Assembly: GCA_027886175.1 (NCBI GenBank)
Contig: JAJNNQ010000137.1
Span: 6,638,001-6,702,000 of the forward strand
Direction of reading: 5' to 3'
Origin: Phylloscopus collybita
Lineage: Eukaryota; Chordata; Aves; Passeriformes; Phylloscopidae
DNA: 64,000 nucleotides
Part shown: piece by piece, positions 22,101 through 35,000 of the stretch
How positions within the stretch are numbered: the first letter of the stretch is position 1
How the letters are laid out: every line of letters starts with the position of its first letter
The notes under the pieces: model-generated
The model's input: the letters and a program-made list of their open reading frames with translations, nothing else
Told to the model about the DNA's origin: nothing
Databases searched by the model: none
Position numbers and translations under genes: made by a program

Positions 22101-25100
22101 TCTGTTCTTCACTCTTTAGTAAATGTGTAGAAGCAATTAAAAAGCTCTTGCAGCAAGTTGGATTTACAGCAGATGATATTAATAAGGTAATAATAGAAAT
22201 CATTTATCTGTAGGACACTTCCACAAGAACAATGCTTATGGGGCCTGTTTTCCTTGCAGACTGAGATTATTTCATGATATATTTAAGCAATGTTTACTGG
22301 AACCCAACAAAGTTTCAGGCTGTTTAGAACTGCTGTATTTGCTTTCATTTCAGGTATTTGAAGTTAAATATAAAGTAGAGTCACATTCAGTTGTGTGTTT
22401 TTACTGCTGCATATTGAATAGGTGCAGAGGATCTGTCTCCATTTGGTGCATTTGTGTAACTCTGCCCAAATCCAAGCTGAGGAGTTCCTTCCTTGAGTTC
22501 AGTCTGTGGGCTTTGTTCTGCCTTCATTGAACTCTGTATAGGGTTTGCTGACACTTCTGAAGAAAGACAAAGTTTTGACTTAAAGTTGAACAAATCACTA
22601 AGGTGTCCACTTTGGTGCCTGTGTTCCTCCTTGCTGGCTTAAAAACCACGTGAGGTGCCAAACCAGAGAGTGCTTTAATCCCAAAGACAGTGAGCAGGGC
22701 AGCAGACATTAGTAGTTGTCTCTTGCCTTGGTGTAAGAGAGGAAATTCATCTCACCCCCTTTGTACCTGTGCTTGGCAAATGGTGCTGCACTCACTGCTG
22801 GTGGAATTGGCTCATCAGGTCTGCAGCTAAAGCTGCCTGATGCTTTCAATGACACTTGATGTTGTTTCTGACTCTTAATTAGTGTTTGCTGTGTCACATC
22901 TCAGTTTCTCTGCTGGATAATGAAGTATCCCAGGCCACTGTTCAAAGAAAGGCTTTTGTGTTCTGGTGGCAGTGGCTTTTAGGTGGCCTTTTAGGCTCTC
23001 AGGCTTTAATGCTTTGGATGGAGGGCAGTGGAACACTTTAAATGTAAAAATTAATAACTTCAGATTGGTATATAAAGTTTATATATTACATGAGGAAAAG
23101 TGGGATTATTTAGCTTTGTTTCCAGATCTGCCTGATTGCAACAGAGTCACTGCAATAAGATTTGGACTTAGGGATAATACCTGACTTGCTCCTTCCTACA
23201 GGTGCATGATGGAAGGGTGAGGGGCAAGCAGCCAAGTTACAACATGGGGAAATTTTAGATTCCAGGAAAGGACTGTGTACTATGAGGGAAATCAGATGCT
23301 GACCTAAGAGGCTACAGAGTCTTGTAATGTGTATCTGTGGAGGAAAGGTCCTGAGCAGCCTGTTGTAGCTGTGGCTGTGTATGGCCAGGAGGTTGGACTA
23401 GATCACCTCTGGAAGTCCCTTTCAACCTGATGTTCTTTTGTGTTTAATTTTTCAGTTTTCAAAGTGTTACTTTATTTGGGTGATTCTTGCTGTAAGAGAA
23501 ACTTTTCAAAGACATCATATTTCTTTTAATTTCAGAAGCAAAAGTATCAGAAGTCAACCAAAGATTACATCAATTTTTATTTCAACAAATGCAGATGATA
23601 AAATATCCCAGAGCAGTTTGCATTTCTCTACTGCAGGGTGTGACTGATCTGTTTTATTTCACAAACTAAAGATTTGAAATGATTGTGATGTGTTTTCCAG
23701 GTAGTTCTTTGTGGTGGGTCTGCTCGAATCCCAAAGCTACAGCAGCTGATCAAAGATATTTTCCCAAGTGTGGAATTACTGAATTCAATTCCTCCAGATG
23801 AAGTTATTCCCATTGGTGCAGCCATAGAGGCAGGAATTCTGCTAGGGAAAGAGAATACCTTGTTAGAAGAGGATGCACTCATTGAGTGTTCTGCCAAAGA
23901 TATTCTTCTTAAGGTAAGGCTAAATTTAGAACACTAGAAAATTTTACTGCTGCAGTGAATATGTAGCACCAATTATGTCTGACTGATGTTAGAGAAACAG
24001 CATAGTTTTATTATTACTTCTGCAGATTTGCTGTAGGTCATCAGTACATGGTAACTTAGGTTTATTGACAAAAAACTGACAGGAAAATTTGATTTTAAGG
24101 GGAGATAGATTGTCTTTCCTATGTTGTAAGAGCTGGACTTCTCATTTATAGGAATGTCAGGGTGTTTTACTTGCTGTGATGTTAAATGTGACAGAGGGAA
24201 TGAGGCTTGGATTTCTTTTCTTGTGGAGCATTGCTGTAACACTTCCAGCTCAGTGAAGCACTTTAAGAAAAACATGAACTATATTCTTCTTTTTTCTTTT
24301 TTAAGGGAGTGGATGAGTTGGGGGCTGACAAATTCACCGTGCTGTTTCCGTCAGGGACACCGCTGCCAGCTCGAAGGCAGCACACCCTGCACGCCCCTGG
24401 AAATATTTCCTCTGTGTGCCTTGAGCTGTACGAGTCACTGGGGAAGAGTCCCATGAATGAAGAAGAGAAATTTGCACAGGTGAGTATGTGGCACAATCCT
24501 GTGCACTTTTAACAGCAGCCACCTGGAAATCAGTTGGACTTGGGGAAAAAAATGGAAACCAATTCCACCAGTTTGAAAATGTTGTTAGAAAATTACAATG
24601 ACATGCATCTCTTTGGTATTGGTCATTCTTCTGGATGTGCAAAATATTGAACTACTTTTTAAGGAAACTGAAGTTTCCCTTTTGAATTCCTAAATGGCTG
24701 ACAGGGTTTGACATTTGGCACTACTGTAGTCGGATCACCTGGGATGAGAGAACTTTACCAGTTATTCCAGTAGTGCACTGGAATAGTTCAAGTAGATCCT
24801 TGAACATTTTAAAAATGAAAGAAAATGGCATAGCTATGTGTTGACTACTTTTTTGATCTTCCTAGATTGGACAGGATCTTGATACTAAATATTGAATTTG
24901 ATTTATCACAGTGGTAAGATGAAATGATTCTATCAAGTGACAGTTTAAAGTTGTTGGTTAGGAGACAACCTACAGAGAGAACACAGCTTTTTTGAAACAG
25001 TTATGATGTGCTTTACTTGGAAAGTGTCAGGGAAGGGACAGATGTGTCTGAAATTGATAAAATATTTAAGATTGTTATTCCATCTTAATTCTGCCCAAAT

Positions 25101-26748
25101 ATCTTTAAAGGGGATAGGGAAGGGATGTTAGTTAATAATTACAGTACTGATTCTAAAGGACACTGGAAGTGATTGGTACTTCAGCTATCTCAGGGACAGA
25201 TCCTGAACCAAACCACAAAAACAATAGTGCAAATAGTCAAAATTCATGAATTTTCACATCTTAGCTGTTGTGTCACTTCCCTTGAACTTCTGCATAAGCA
25301 CTTGAATAACCTATTATAATAAAACTTTTTTTTTTTACTAGATTGTACTCCAAGATTTGGATAAGAAGGAGGAAGGCCTACATGATATACTAACTGTTCT
25401 TACTATGAAAAGGTACACAAAACACTTGTTCTGCTGTTTACCCTGCCATGTCACACTTCTGACAAGCAGTCTTTGCTCCCGTTACAGAGTATTTAAATTT
25501 TTTTGAGAAATTTTAGCATTTCATTGGTCACAGGGCTGTACGATCCTAGAAGGGGTAAATTCTGTAGAAATGTGGGTTTTCTGCAGTAACTTTGGTGCTG
25601 TCATTGTTAGATTCCTAAAGAAACAAAGCTTAATACAATTGTGTAGATTATTTTTAGCAACTTCTGAACCGTTGATCAGTTTAACCATTCTTGAGAGCAG
25701 TCAGGATCTCAGACTTCCTGTGGAAATGGGTTGGGTAGTTTTGCTGAATGCCTACACTCTTAGGAAAAACTGAAAGAGATTTTGTCTTTTTTAGTTATGA
25801 AGGATTGTAGAATTTACAGTGGCTCTGTCCTTTCAGAGGCAGGGTTGTTAGCAGAGAAACAGTGCCACAGGAAATTCCTGCTCGCTAATTAAGTTTCAAA
25901 ATACTTCATATGTTAGCTACCAGGTCTATTAATGCCTGTTAACAGGCCTCACCTAAAAAGCCTTGTTTGTCATACAGAGATTTATACCGAGCACTGATGA
26001 GGAAAACATTTTGGGGATTACAGATGCAATTCTGTCATGCAGAAAAACAGCATTATTTGGAAGGAGGTTTAAGTAATATTTAGGTGAAAAATGGAGAGCA
26101 AGTTTCTTAGAGAACGTGTATTTGTACCTAAATTTTTTTGTGTGACTATGTCTATCTGAAGTAGGGCTCAATATTATTTCTTAACCTTAATTGTCAAAAT
26201 CTAAGAATTTTCATTGTTGAAGGAAATCCTTGGAATTTAAAGACTACTTACACTTCAGAAGTCAAGTTCTCGTGCTATGACAAGACTGACAATCAACTGA
26301 TTGATGTTTATCAATCTATTGCTGTTACTCAGTTCTCACAAGGAATATTTGAATAATAGTACCACATATTCTATCTATAAACCTGTACAAAATAAATTCA
26401 ATTGCAGTATTTAAATGTTCCTAGATCTATTCAGCATATGTAGAGAAGATAGATGCTTTAAGGGCAAGAAGTGCATATAAAAACAGACTAAATTAATTTC
26501 ATAAACCCATTTCATCTGTGTTGAAGCATGTTTGTCCCTGGATATTTTGATGCTGATCAGCCATCCTTTCATCTGTGTGAAGACTATTGTTTATCCTCTC
26601 TGGCACATGCAGTAGCATAGGAAGTGTTGTGTTGAGATGATCCTAAACATAACTCTCTCTTTTATCTAGGGATGGGTCCTTGCACGTTACCTGCACAGAT
26701 CAAGATACTGGAAAGTGTGAAATCATCACTGTTGAAGTGGCATCATAG
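15866..26748 (+). CDS. HSPA14: HSPA14, atypical Hsp70 of the ribosome-associated complex
   Basis: Fourteen coding exons: 15866-15922, 16020-16100, 16201-16283, 17255-17303, 18103-18196, 18280-18370, 19493-19597, 20164-20325, 20738-20893, 22084-22186, 23701-23913, 24306-24479, 25342-25412 and 26670-26748 (TAG). All junctions are GT-AG and phases agree, giving 505 residues against about 509 in human. The start reads [18 protein letters not shown], the phosphate-1 loop of the actin/Hsp70 ATPase fold. Further on are [24 protein letters not shown] (phosphate 2) and [19 protein letters not shown] (adenosine side). A short C-terminal beta part replaces the full peptide-binding domain and there is no EEVD end, as is typical of this family. 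With the J-protein DNAJC2 it forms the ribosome-associated chaperone complex in the cytosol (family knowledge). The ATG at 15866 is chosen by family match. Intron 1 is only 97 bp. Confidence 0.97.
16395..16475 (-). repeat. short CR1 fragment in HSPA14 intron 3
   Basis: The antisense CR1 words GATCACCTCCCTTCCAACCC, then GGGACACCTTCCCCTAGACC, are recognisable. Only about 80 bp survive. Confidence 0.75.
20702..20730 (+). repeat. HSPA14: poly(T) run before HSPA14 exon 9
   Basis: An almost pure T run ends 7 bp before the exon 9 acceptor at 20738 (AATACAG). It serves as an extreme polypyrimidine tract and is likely length-variable between individuals. Confidence 0.85.
23280..23436 (+). repeat. CR1 fragment in HSPA14 intron 10
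   Basis: Plus-oriented CR1 3' end with GGCCAGGAGGTTGGACTAGA, TCACCTCTGGAAGTCC and CTTTCAACCTGATG. The left boundary is uncertain. Confidence 0.75.
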
Positions 26749-26856
26749 TCCATTTTGGAAGGCAACATTTTTCTAACTTGATTTTTGTCTCTTACTGGCT
26801 TTTCTGCCAAAGCAGTGACTCTCTGTGATGTCTCTTATGATTCTTAGAGGAATGTA

Positions 26857-26862
26857 ATAAAC
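26857..26862 (+). terminator. HSPA14: HSPA14 polyadenylation signal (AATAAA)
   Basis: First canonical AATAAA after the stop codon, 109 bp downstream. It implies a 3' UTR of roughly 130 bp if used. Use is not shown. Confidence 0.6.
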
Positions 26863-27764
26863 TAAAGTAAAATGCCACCAAGCTAATTTGCCACCAAGTC
26901 TGTTTAGAGCGTGGTGCAAAACATTAGTCAAGACATATGAACAGCAGATTGTTGAATTATCAGCTCTTGATTTACAAAATGCAAAGCACGAATGCTTGTG
27001 CCTGTGATTCAGCAACAAGCATATTATGTAGTTTGAAGATTTTTCCTTGATTAATCAGGTCTTGTACCTGTTCAGCCAGTGCATCTGTGCCTTCAGTAGT
27101 ATAGCTTTGAACCAGTGAGGAGACTGGTGAAAATCCGCTCTCTGGTAATTACACTGGAATCCTGTGTGGTCTTTATATTGCCCAAAACCGTGGAGGTGGA
27201 GCCCATTTGTGCTGGCCTTGTTAGCAGGTGAATTTTTTTTTTTTTCAGGAGTTTTTTTTTTCTGTAAAATGGCTTTGTGATATTACCTGAGAAATGTAAG
27301 AGTTAAGTGTGCTTATTTATATGTTATTAAAAACCACTTTTTTATGCAGATCCTGGCAATCTCCATTCTGTGTGGCATTGTTTTAAATCTGTATTGTCAT
27401 ACGTTTGGGTATAAGCTGGCAGGTTTTTTCAATAATGAGATGGAGCAGGCAAGTGTGGTTACGGAATATGAGGGTCTCAGCCTAAGGTGTAGTTCAGGGA
27501 CAACAGTTCAGTTCTTACAACAGTGTGTTACCGTGTAAAATACTGAAAGTGTCACAGGAGAGCCTCAAAAATTAGAAAACAAAGAGCAAGGGATGCCTGT
27601 CTGGCTTTGAAGAGGGGTGTAATTCCATTGCCTGGGGTTTGAAGTGAACTTCAAAACTTCAACAACCGCCTGAAAGGAGCCTTCCTGTTCGTGGCTGCCT
27701 GCGAGAAAGAGCCCGACTGGGTGAGAGGTTGCTGACTCGAGCTGTGAGAGGGGAGCTTTGGGTT
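26863..27764. other. spacer between HSPA14 and SUV39H2, no gene recognised
   Basis: Short, AT-rich to mixed sequence with T-runs near 27235-27260. Open frames of 60-80 codons show no domain. The end of this stretch may already belong to the following CR1 copy. Confidence 0.55.
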
Positions 27765-27960
27765 GGACAGCAGGAGGAATTTCTTCACGCTAAAGATAAT
27801 TAGACATTGGAATGGGCTGTCCATGTGGAGGTGTTTAAGGAAAGCCTGGATGTCGTACTCAGTGCCATGGTCTGGTTGACAGGGTGGTGTCATAGGATGG
27901 ATTTGATGATCCCAGAGGGCATTAATAAATTATAAATTAATCGATTCTGTGATTCTGTCA
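27765..27960 (+). repeat. CR1 LINE fragment, 3' end
   Basis: AGGAGGAATTTCTTCACGC, then GACATTGGAATGGGCTGTCC, the ATGGTCTGGTTGACAGGG word and a GATTCTGTGATTCTG tail are all CR1 3' end sequence in plus orientation. Confidence 0.85.
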
Positions 27961-28020
27961 AAGCTATGTTAATAGTAAACACCTCATCTGAGGAGTGAGG
28001 TGTGATGATGGTGTCACCCC

Positions 28021-28170
28021 TTTCCCTTTCCCTTTCCCTTTCCCTTTCCCTTTCCCTTTCCCTTTCCCTTTCCCTTTCCCTTTCCCTTTCCCTTTCCCTT
28101 TCCCTTTCCCTTTCCCTTTCCCTTTCCCTTTCCCTTTCCCTTTCCCTTTCCCTTTCCCTTTCCCTTTCCC
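28021..28170 (+). repeat. (TTTCCC)25 perfect hexamer microsatellite
   Basis: Twenty-five uninterrupted copies of TTTCCC (GGGAAA on the other strand), ending 357 bp before the SUV39H2 start codon and directly before its CpG island. The tract is a pure homopurine-homopyrimidine mirror repeat, a sequence class known to form triplex (H-)DNA. Open frames of KG or FP/PF repeats across it are artefacts of the repeat. Confidence 0.98.
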
Positions 28171-28229
28171 TTCCTCTCTTTTTTTATTTTTCCCAAGAAA
28201 TGCCGGGACCATTTCTCCGAGGTTCTTCT

Positions 28230-29060
28230 CAGCCCTGCAGCTGAGGGGGCCCGGGAAAGAAGCTGCCTCGCACTTCCGCCGCCTGCCCCAGGCACTGGAG
28301 AGCTCTAAAAGAACAAAAGCGAGACGGTTTTAAATCTGTCCCGCTCCCCTCCAGCCGCTCTCTGCCCCGTTCCCGCTTTCCCGGCTCCGTCCCGCCGGGG
28401 CCCCTCACGGCCGAGGCGGGAAAGGCGCCAGCGGGTGGAGCCGCGCGCGCGCCAGGCCGGCCCCTGCGCTCCGCCCCCTTCCGGCGGGGGGCGGAGCCGG
28501 CGCGGCCCCAGCGCAGCCCCCCCCAACATGGAGGGCTGGCGAGGAGGTGAGGGGGCAGCGGGCTGGGGACGGGGCCGCCCGGGGCTCTGCTGCCCCCCGG
28601 GCTCTGCCCGCCCTGCTCCGGGCATTGGGGGACTGGGAGGAGGACGGGAGGGGAGGGTTCCGCTCGCTGTCGGCGCTGGGAGTCGCTAGCGGTCCCTGTC
28701 GCCCGGCTCTGTCAGGACCGTTCCCGCCGCCCCTGCCCACAGACCCCTCCGGGTGGGGGGAGGGAAGGGCTGGGGGTCCTGCCCGCTTCCCTGAGGCTCC
28801 TGCCCGCTGCCCCAGAGGAGCTGTGGGAGGAGGGCGGGAGGTGCCTGGGATAAACCTGGAACCGGGGGTGGGATGCGGGGAGAGGCGCTGGATCCCGGTG
28901 CGGCCGCGGGAAGGGCACCGCCGCCCCCTCCCGAGCTCTGTGGACTGCGCCGGGGGCGAGGGCGGGAGAGCCCCGGGGGGAGGCGGGCACGGCCCTGCCG
29001 CCGGCGGCTGCCGCTCTGGGCTTCATCCAGCCCCTTGATCCCGGTGTTTCCCGGGCGCTG
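28230..29060 (+). promoter_or_regulatory. SUV39H2: SUV39H2 CpG-island promoter
   Basis: A dense GC/CpG island surrounds the first coding exon, with several GC boxes (for example GGGGGCGGAGC near 28488-28497). No TATA box was noted near the expected start. The island continues well into intron 1. Confidence 0.75.
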
Positions 29061-32000
29061 GCGCCCTGCGGAGTGTCTCGTCCCTCTAAATCCGCCTGGC
29101 TGACAGGGCACTCGCGATCCTTCTGGGTGAGGGCTGTGGGTCTCTATCTCCTCGTCCGGTCACCATGGTTGCATCGCAAGTGCTCAGTTGCGCTTGACTA
29201 CAGAAATTTGGCGGTCTTGTTAAAGAATGGATGTTTCTTGCTTGCCGTAGTTCAGTTATGCGACGCTGTAATTGTAGAAAAATTGCCCGGTGTTTAGGGT
29301 ATCTTTCACCTGTGGAACTCTCTGCCCTCCGAAATATTTGTTGTCTTTTATAAGTGTACTGTACAGAATAAAGGTGCAGGGAGGGAATCATTAACGTGTT
29401 TCACTTGACCCATTAGAGGAGGGTTGAGTTTGGAGACGCTGCAGTCGTACAAGAGACTCGTGGATTGCTGTCACAAATGGTAATGTGGGGACTCTGGGAT
29501 GAAGCATGATTTCAATTTAGCTGGGACATTAAATAGGATTCTTTACCAATTTTCTTATTGTAGCCTGGTATGTGCCATGTCTAGCTTCACTTGAGACCCT
29601 CCAAGAATTATGTAGGAAGGAAAATCTCACATGTAAATCCATTGGAATCACCAACAAGAGTCTAAAGAGTTATGAGGTGGAATATTTGTGTGACTACAAG
29701 GTAGAAGAGGTAAGAGAAACACAGACCAATTTGGTCACTCTTTCAGCTGAAATTTGGAAGCAAGCCAAAGGTAGTTTTGCTTATAATATAAAGCAGCAGG
29801 CAGTGAGGACAAAGCTTTTGCTGGCATCAAATTAAATATATTTTAAACTTTGAACTGTAAACAGAAAGTGGTGTAAACTGCTACTTTCAGTATGTGGAAG
29901 GAAAATCTTTTCCTGAAATCACAGACATGTTAGAATATGAAATGTTTCACCTTTGTGTATCTGATGCTGATGCTTTAGGGTGGTAGCTCGGTATGAATTA
30001 TGATTACTGTCCTTTATTTGCAGACATCCACGTGTATTTCTCTCTCTGTTCTTTTAGTTGGGTGAAGAATTAGGGCCCTATGCTGCCAATGGATTTCTGT
30101 GAAATTCAGTCTCAGGATTTGTCCATGTTACAGTTACTTGTCCTTTTTAAATAAGTGCACAGTGTATGCTGCTTCATTGTAAATACAATATTACATGTAC
30201 CAAATTAGTTACTGTTCTGGGAGGATGGTTGATATTACCACTAGTGGGGTTTAGACTTTTTTTTTTTGCTAAATTTTGGATTTATTTTTTTTGTTCTGTA
30301 TGTGATACGACTACATTCTGCTTGTGCATACGAGTCATACAGCGAGTTAGCATAACTTACCACCTGCCTTGACAAACTAGCCTCCTCCTCCTCCAGGTAT
30401 GCCATCAGCAATCAGAGTTCATCCCAACTTTTGATTTCTTTGCCCCTAGAGATGATTTGTAAAGTATGCAAAGTTGTGCTATAAGTTAATTTGCAAACAA
30501 AAAACCTGATTTTTCCTCGTTCTCCCCAGCTGTAATTTTCATGGGGACATCAAGGCCTTCTGCCCTGTGTGCTGATCCTTAACTCCAGAGTTCTTGTGTT
30601 TGTCTGTGTGCTCTGTGATGCTGGGTTTCAGCAACATGAACTCTGGCTAAATCTATGCCTGTTTCTGTGTTTCAAGGGCAAAGCATACTATCTTGTGAAA
30701 TGGAAAGGATGGCCAGAATCTTCAAATACTTGGGAACCTCGGAAACATCTAAACTGCCCTCTGCTTGTTCAGAACTTTCTTAGAGACAGGAATGAATACT
30801 TGTCTCGGGGGAGAGAAGGCAAAGCAATGAAAGTGAGAAACCATGTTAAAACTTTGAAACCTGCAATTGCAGATTATATTGTAAAGAAGGCTAAACAAAG
30901 AATAGCTCTGCAGAGGTGGAAAGAAGAACTCAACAGGAAAAAGAATCACAAAGCTATGATTCTGGTAGAAAACACCGTGGATCTTGAAGGCCCTCCTTTA
31001 GACTTCTACTACATCAACGAGTATAAACCAGCTCCAGGAATAAATGTGCTCAATGGAATAACAACTGGCTGTGAATGTGCTGACTGCCCTGCTGAGAAGT
31101 GCTGTCCAAAGGAGGCTGGGTTTATTTTGGCTTACAATAAACGTAAGAAATTGAAAATCCAGCCTGGCTTGCCCATCTATGAGTGCAATTCATATTGTAG
31201 GTGTGGGCCTGACTGCCCGAATAGGATTGTACAGAAGGGAACCCCCTATTCCCTCTGCATCTTCAGAACCAACAATGGCCGTGGCTGGGGAGTAAAAACT
31301 CTCCAGAAAATTAAAACCAACAGTTTTGTGATGGAGTATGTTGGAGAGGTAGGTATGTATTTATCTCGTGTGGGTGAATTAGATACAATCAAGGATATGT
31401 TCGATAAAATCTTAGTGAGCCTTCTCTCAGTTTTAACACTTCCTGGTTTCTTCACCCAGAGTGGGGTCAGACACTGGAACAGGGTCTCCAGGGAGGTAAT
31501 CATGGCAACAAGCCTGACAGAGTTCATGGAGTGCTTGGACAATACTCTCAGGCACATGGTGTGATTCCTGGGGATCTGCTGGGCAGGGCCAGGACTTGGT
31601 GATCCTTGTGGGACTCTTCCAACTCAGGATATTCTGCAATTCCACTATGTAACAGATCAGTCTCCTTTTGAGTAAGAGAGATAAAGGGACATTCAAGTCA
31701 ACAGCAAAATTATGTTGTCTAGAACATTCCTTCATTCCAGAGCAGTTGTAAAAGGTCAAAAGTAAAGATAATATTTATCTCATATGGCTCTAAATAATTA
31801 TTTTAGGTACATGCCCTAGTAGTATTTCTAAAGACAAACCCTTAATTTCTTTCATGACAATCATATTCTTCATTCTTCCCTGATCATCTTTTTTGTAGTT
31901 TTTGCCATTCCCAAAGCACAGTCATTATGAAACTCCCTGCACAGTCTTTCAGTCCCTCTTTTGTTTTGTCTGAACTAAGGTAGTATTTCCAAGCATATTT

Positions 32001-35000
32001 ATTACTTTTGATTAACAGCAAGAATAAGACTCATAGTACTCATGTTATCTCTTCATTCATTCTCATACTCTTTCAAAGGGAACTTTTATGTTTTAAAATA
32101 CAGACCTTGAGTTACTCTTGAGATTCTGTATTGACCTGTGTTCATGTGGTTCAGCCTCTGCTGTGTTCCAGGGCTCTTCACACCAGCAGTTCCTGGCAGC
32201 CTCTCTCTTACAATGTGTTGCATTTCTACCACAACCCTGCCTTGCTATTATGTTCCTTCTGTTCCTTTGTACAATGTTTATGGTCTTAAGTAGATTTCCT
32301 CCCTGCTTCCTGCCCCAAAGCTTCTAACTTCCCATGTTCATGCATTTCCTTTAAATATACAAAAGGTCAGACATTCCAAATATTGCTGTTAATGCAGAAA
32401 GGTGATTATGTAATTTTGTTGCTTAAAGGAAAGAGTATGTATTTACTGTTTCACCTGAATCTACTTAATATCTACTGCTGAGTTCTCAAATCTCATCTGT
32501 CAGATTTTAGAGAGATTTGTTGTCCAATTCCATCACATTTTGTATCTCTCTTACTGCCAAATTATGATTTCTTTGCTGAATCTGCACAACAGAATGTGTT
32601 TAATGTGACAGGCTGCAGATGAAGTTGTTTAAGCTGTTTCATCTGTCAACAGTGACACACTCACCTAATTGAATAGACTGAGCTTTGTGAAGTGATGTCT
32701 GAGCTGCCATGAATAGGATCTTTCATTGCAGCCAAAAATAGCAGGAAGAGATGCTTCTGAGAACAGAGGAAATGAACATCGGGCTGTAAATGTGGCTGAG
32801 TTTTAAAGAGTGATACCTGTTGATCATCTCTGCAAAGAGAAATTGGTGAAGCTTGGTTTTATGTGAAGTAAATGAGATCTAATGGAAAAAGTGTGTATAT
32901 AGATATTTAATGTAATAACAGTTGATTGTATTGTCATCAAAACTATTAATAGAAGGATCTGATATTTTTTTTTTCCAGAGACAAGGTAGTGCTGTGCATC
33001 AGCTGTAGACAAATTGCATCCAGAGAAGCCTCAGTCAATAATAATTAGTTCAGCTGTATCTACTCTTTTGTACTCTTCATTCATTAGATGGACTGCTATT
33101 TCAACATCAAAAACTTATTGTGGTAGTTTTTACTAAGTATTTTTTCTAACTTGATTGTGATTTTTATTTTGATCTAGTAATAATTAATAATTTAATATTA
33201 TGATGCAGGTTTCTTTTTTCTTTTTTTTTTTTTTTTCTTTTTTTTTTCTTTTTAGGTGATTACAAGTGAGGAAGCAGAGAGGCGAGGCCAGCTCTATGAC
33301 AACCAGGGAAATACATACTTGTTTGATTTGGACTATGACTCTGATGAATTTACAGTCGATGCAGCTCGATATGGAAATGTGTCCCACTTTGTGAACCACA
33401 GTGTAAGACCTTGTTTTGTATACTAAGAATCTGGAGAATTATCCTAATTGTGCTAAAAATGTCTTCTACTGTAAACATTTCCTATTCACAGTTTTTCTGG
33501 AGTAGTTTGCTTTATGCCAGCACAGTCCAGTTAATCAGATGATGTAATAAATAGAGCAGAATATTTAGCCTTACTTGGATTGAGACTGCCTACAAAAATC
33601 TGGGGAAGAGATGCTGCCTGAAGTGGACATCCTATAGGACTGAAATTTTCACTGAATTAGCTCGTTCTCGACAACCAAAATAGAGTTGGTTTGGGTGTGT
33701 TTTTTTCTGAGTACCTGAAATACTTAACATGTGACAGGTCCTTAATAAAATCAGCCGGGAGTCAGAGATGACAGGAATTGATGTTATTTTGTAGCCAGGC
33801 AGGATGGAATGTTACTCTGAATTTCATCCTGCAAACTTGGTAGAGGAAAAAAAGAAAATTCCTGTGATTTCTTAGGTATCTACAGGGGAGAAATATAATT
33901 TTTCCTCCTAATCTAAACTTACCAGAGAACCCAAAAAAATTTTAACAAGCAATTTTTATAGTGTTTTGTTCAACTAAAGTACCTAAAGCAAGAAGGCTGA
34001 GCTGCATTTGGATAAGGATTCCTGAACTCAAAGTTATTACTTCTTACTGATCCAATGTTTGTGAGGTATGCAGTCAGTGTTCTACAAATACAGAGAATTC
34101 GTGTCTTCAGGTTTGTGAGATGATGATATTTGTACTTCATGCAAGCTTGCCAGGGAGAAGGATGAAGTGTTTTAGATGCAGACAGTTGCTCTTCAATTTC
34201 ACAAATGGAACTGAAGTATTCTCAGTCTTCAGTTTAAAGTTAAATGTCTGTAACTTCACTTCTGATTCTTTAATGTGTGATATATTTCACTGTTATAGAA
34301 CAAAAAAGCATGCAGAGTTTAACAGTCTCAGGAACTACTGACTTCTGACACAATGCAGAGAAAATGAGGAAGTGGTTTCTAGTTCCAGCTTAGTGACCTT
34401 CACCCTCCTCCTAGCACCCAGACCATGGCAGGAAATTCAGAAGCCAAGCAGGTTTGCAGTTTACAGTATAAATTCATCCATAGTATGAAGATATTACCTC
34501 TTGCCTGGAAGCAATGCTTAAACATCAGTACAGAGTGGTGAGCTTGTGGGGTTTGAAACATGAGGTTGTTTTTTGTTTTCTTTCAACTTTAATTCTTTTT
34601 ATGGGTTTTGTTGGTGCATACTAGCATCTGAATGTAATTCTAACTACTTTGTAACCATTTTTGTCATCACCTTTGAAGAAGCCATTTTTTATAGGTTGTT
34701 GTATATTAGTGTAGTCTGCACGTTGTGCAAAGGTTGCCTTCCAGGAAGGGCTTGAATCTGAGCTACAAATGTTCTCCTGGAACATTATTTCAGTTTATTG
34801 ATTTCAGATGATAACTTAATTGCAGACTTCTGTCACTGAGAAAAGAACCTATATTTTCTTTTCTGTGACTTTGGTTTATTTAAACACTTCTGTGAAATTG
34901 AATGTCAATTTTTCTAAACAGAAACTGCATTAATTTTTGCTTACAGTGTGATCCAAATCTTCAAGTCTTCAACGTGTTTATTGATAACCTCGACTTGCGT

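Noticed and set aside
27964..28333. Four long repeat-coded open frames (KG, FP, SL repeats)
   Set aside because: They are translations of the (TTTCCC)25 microsatellite.
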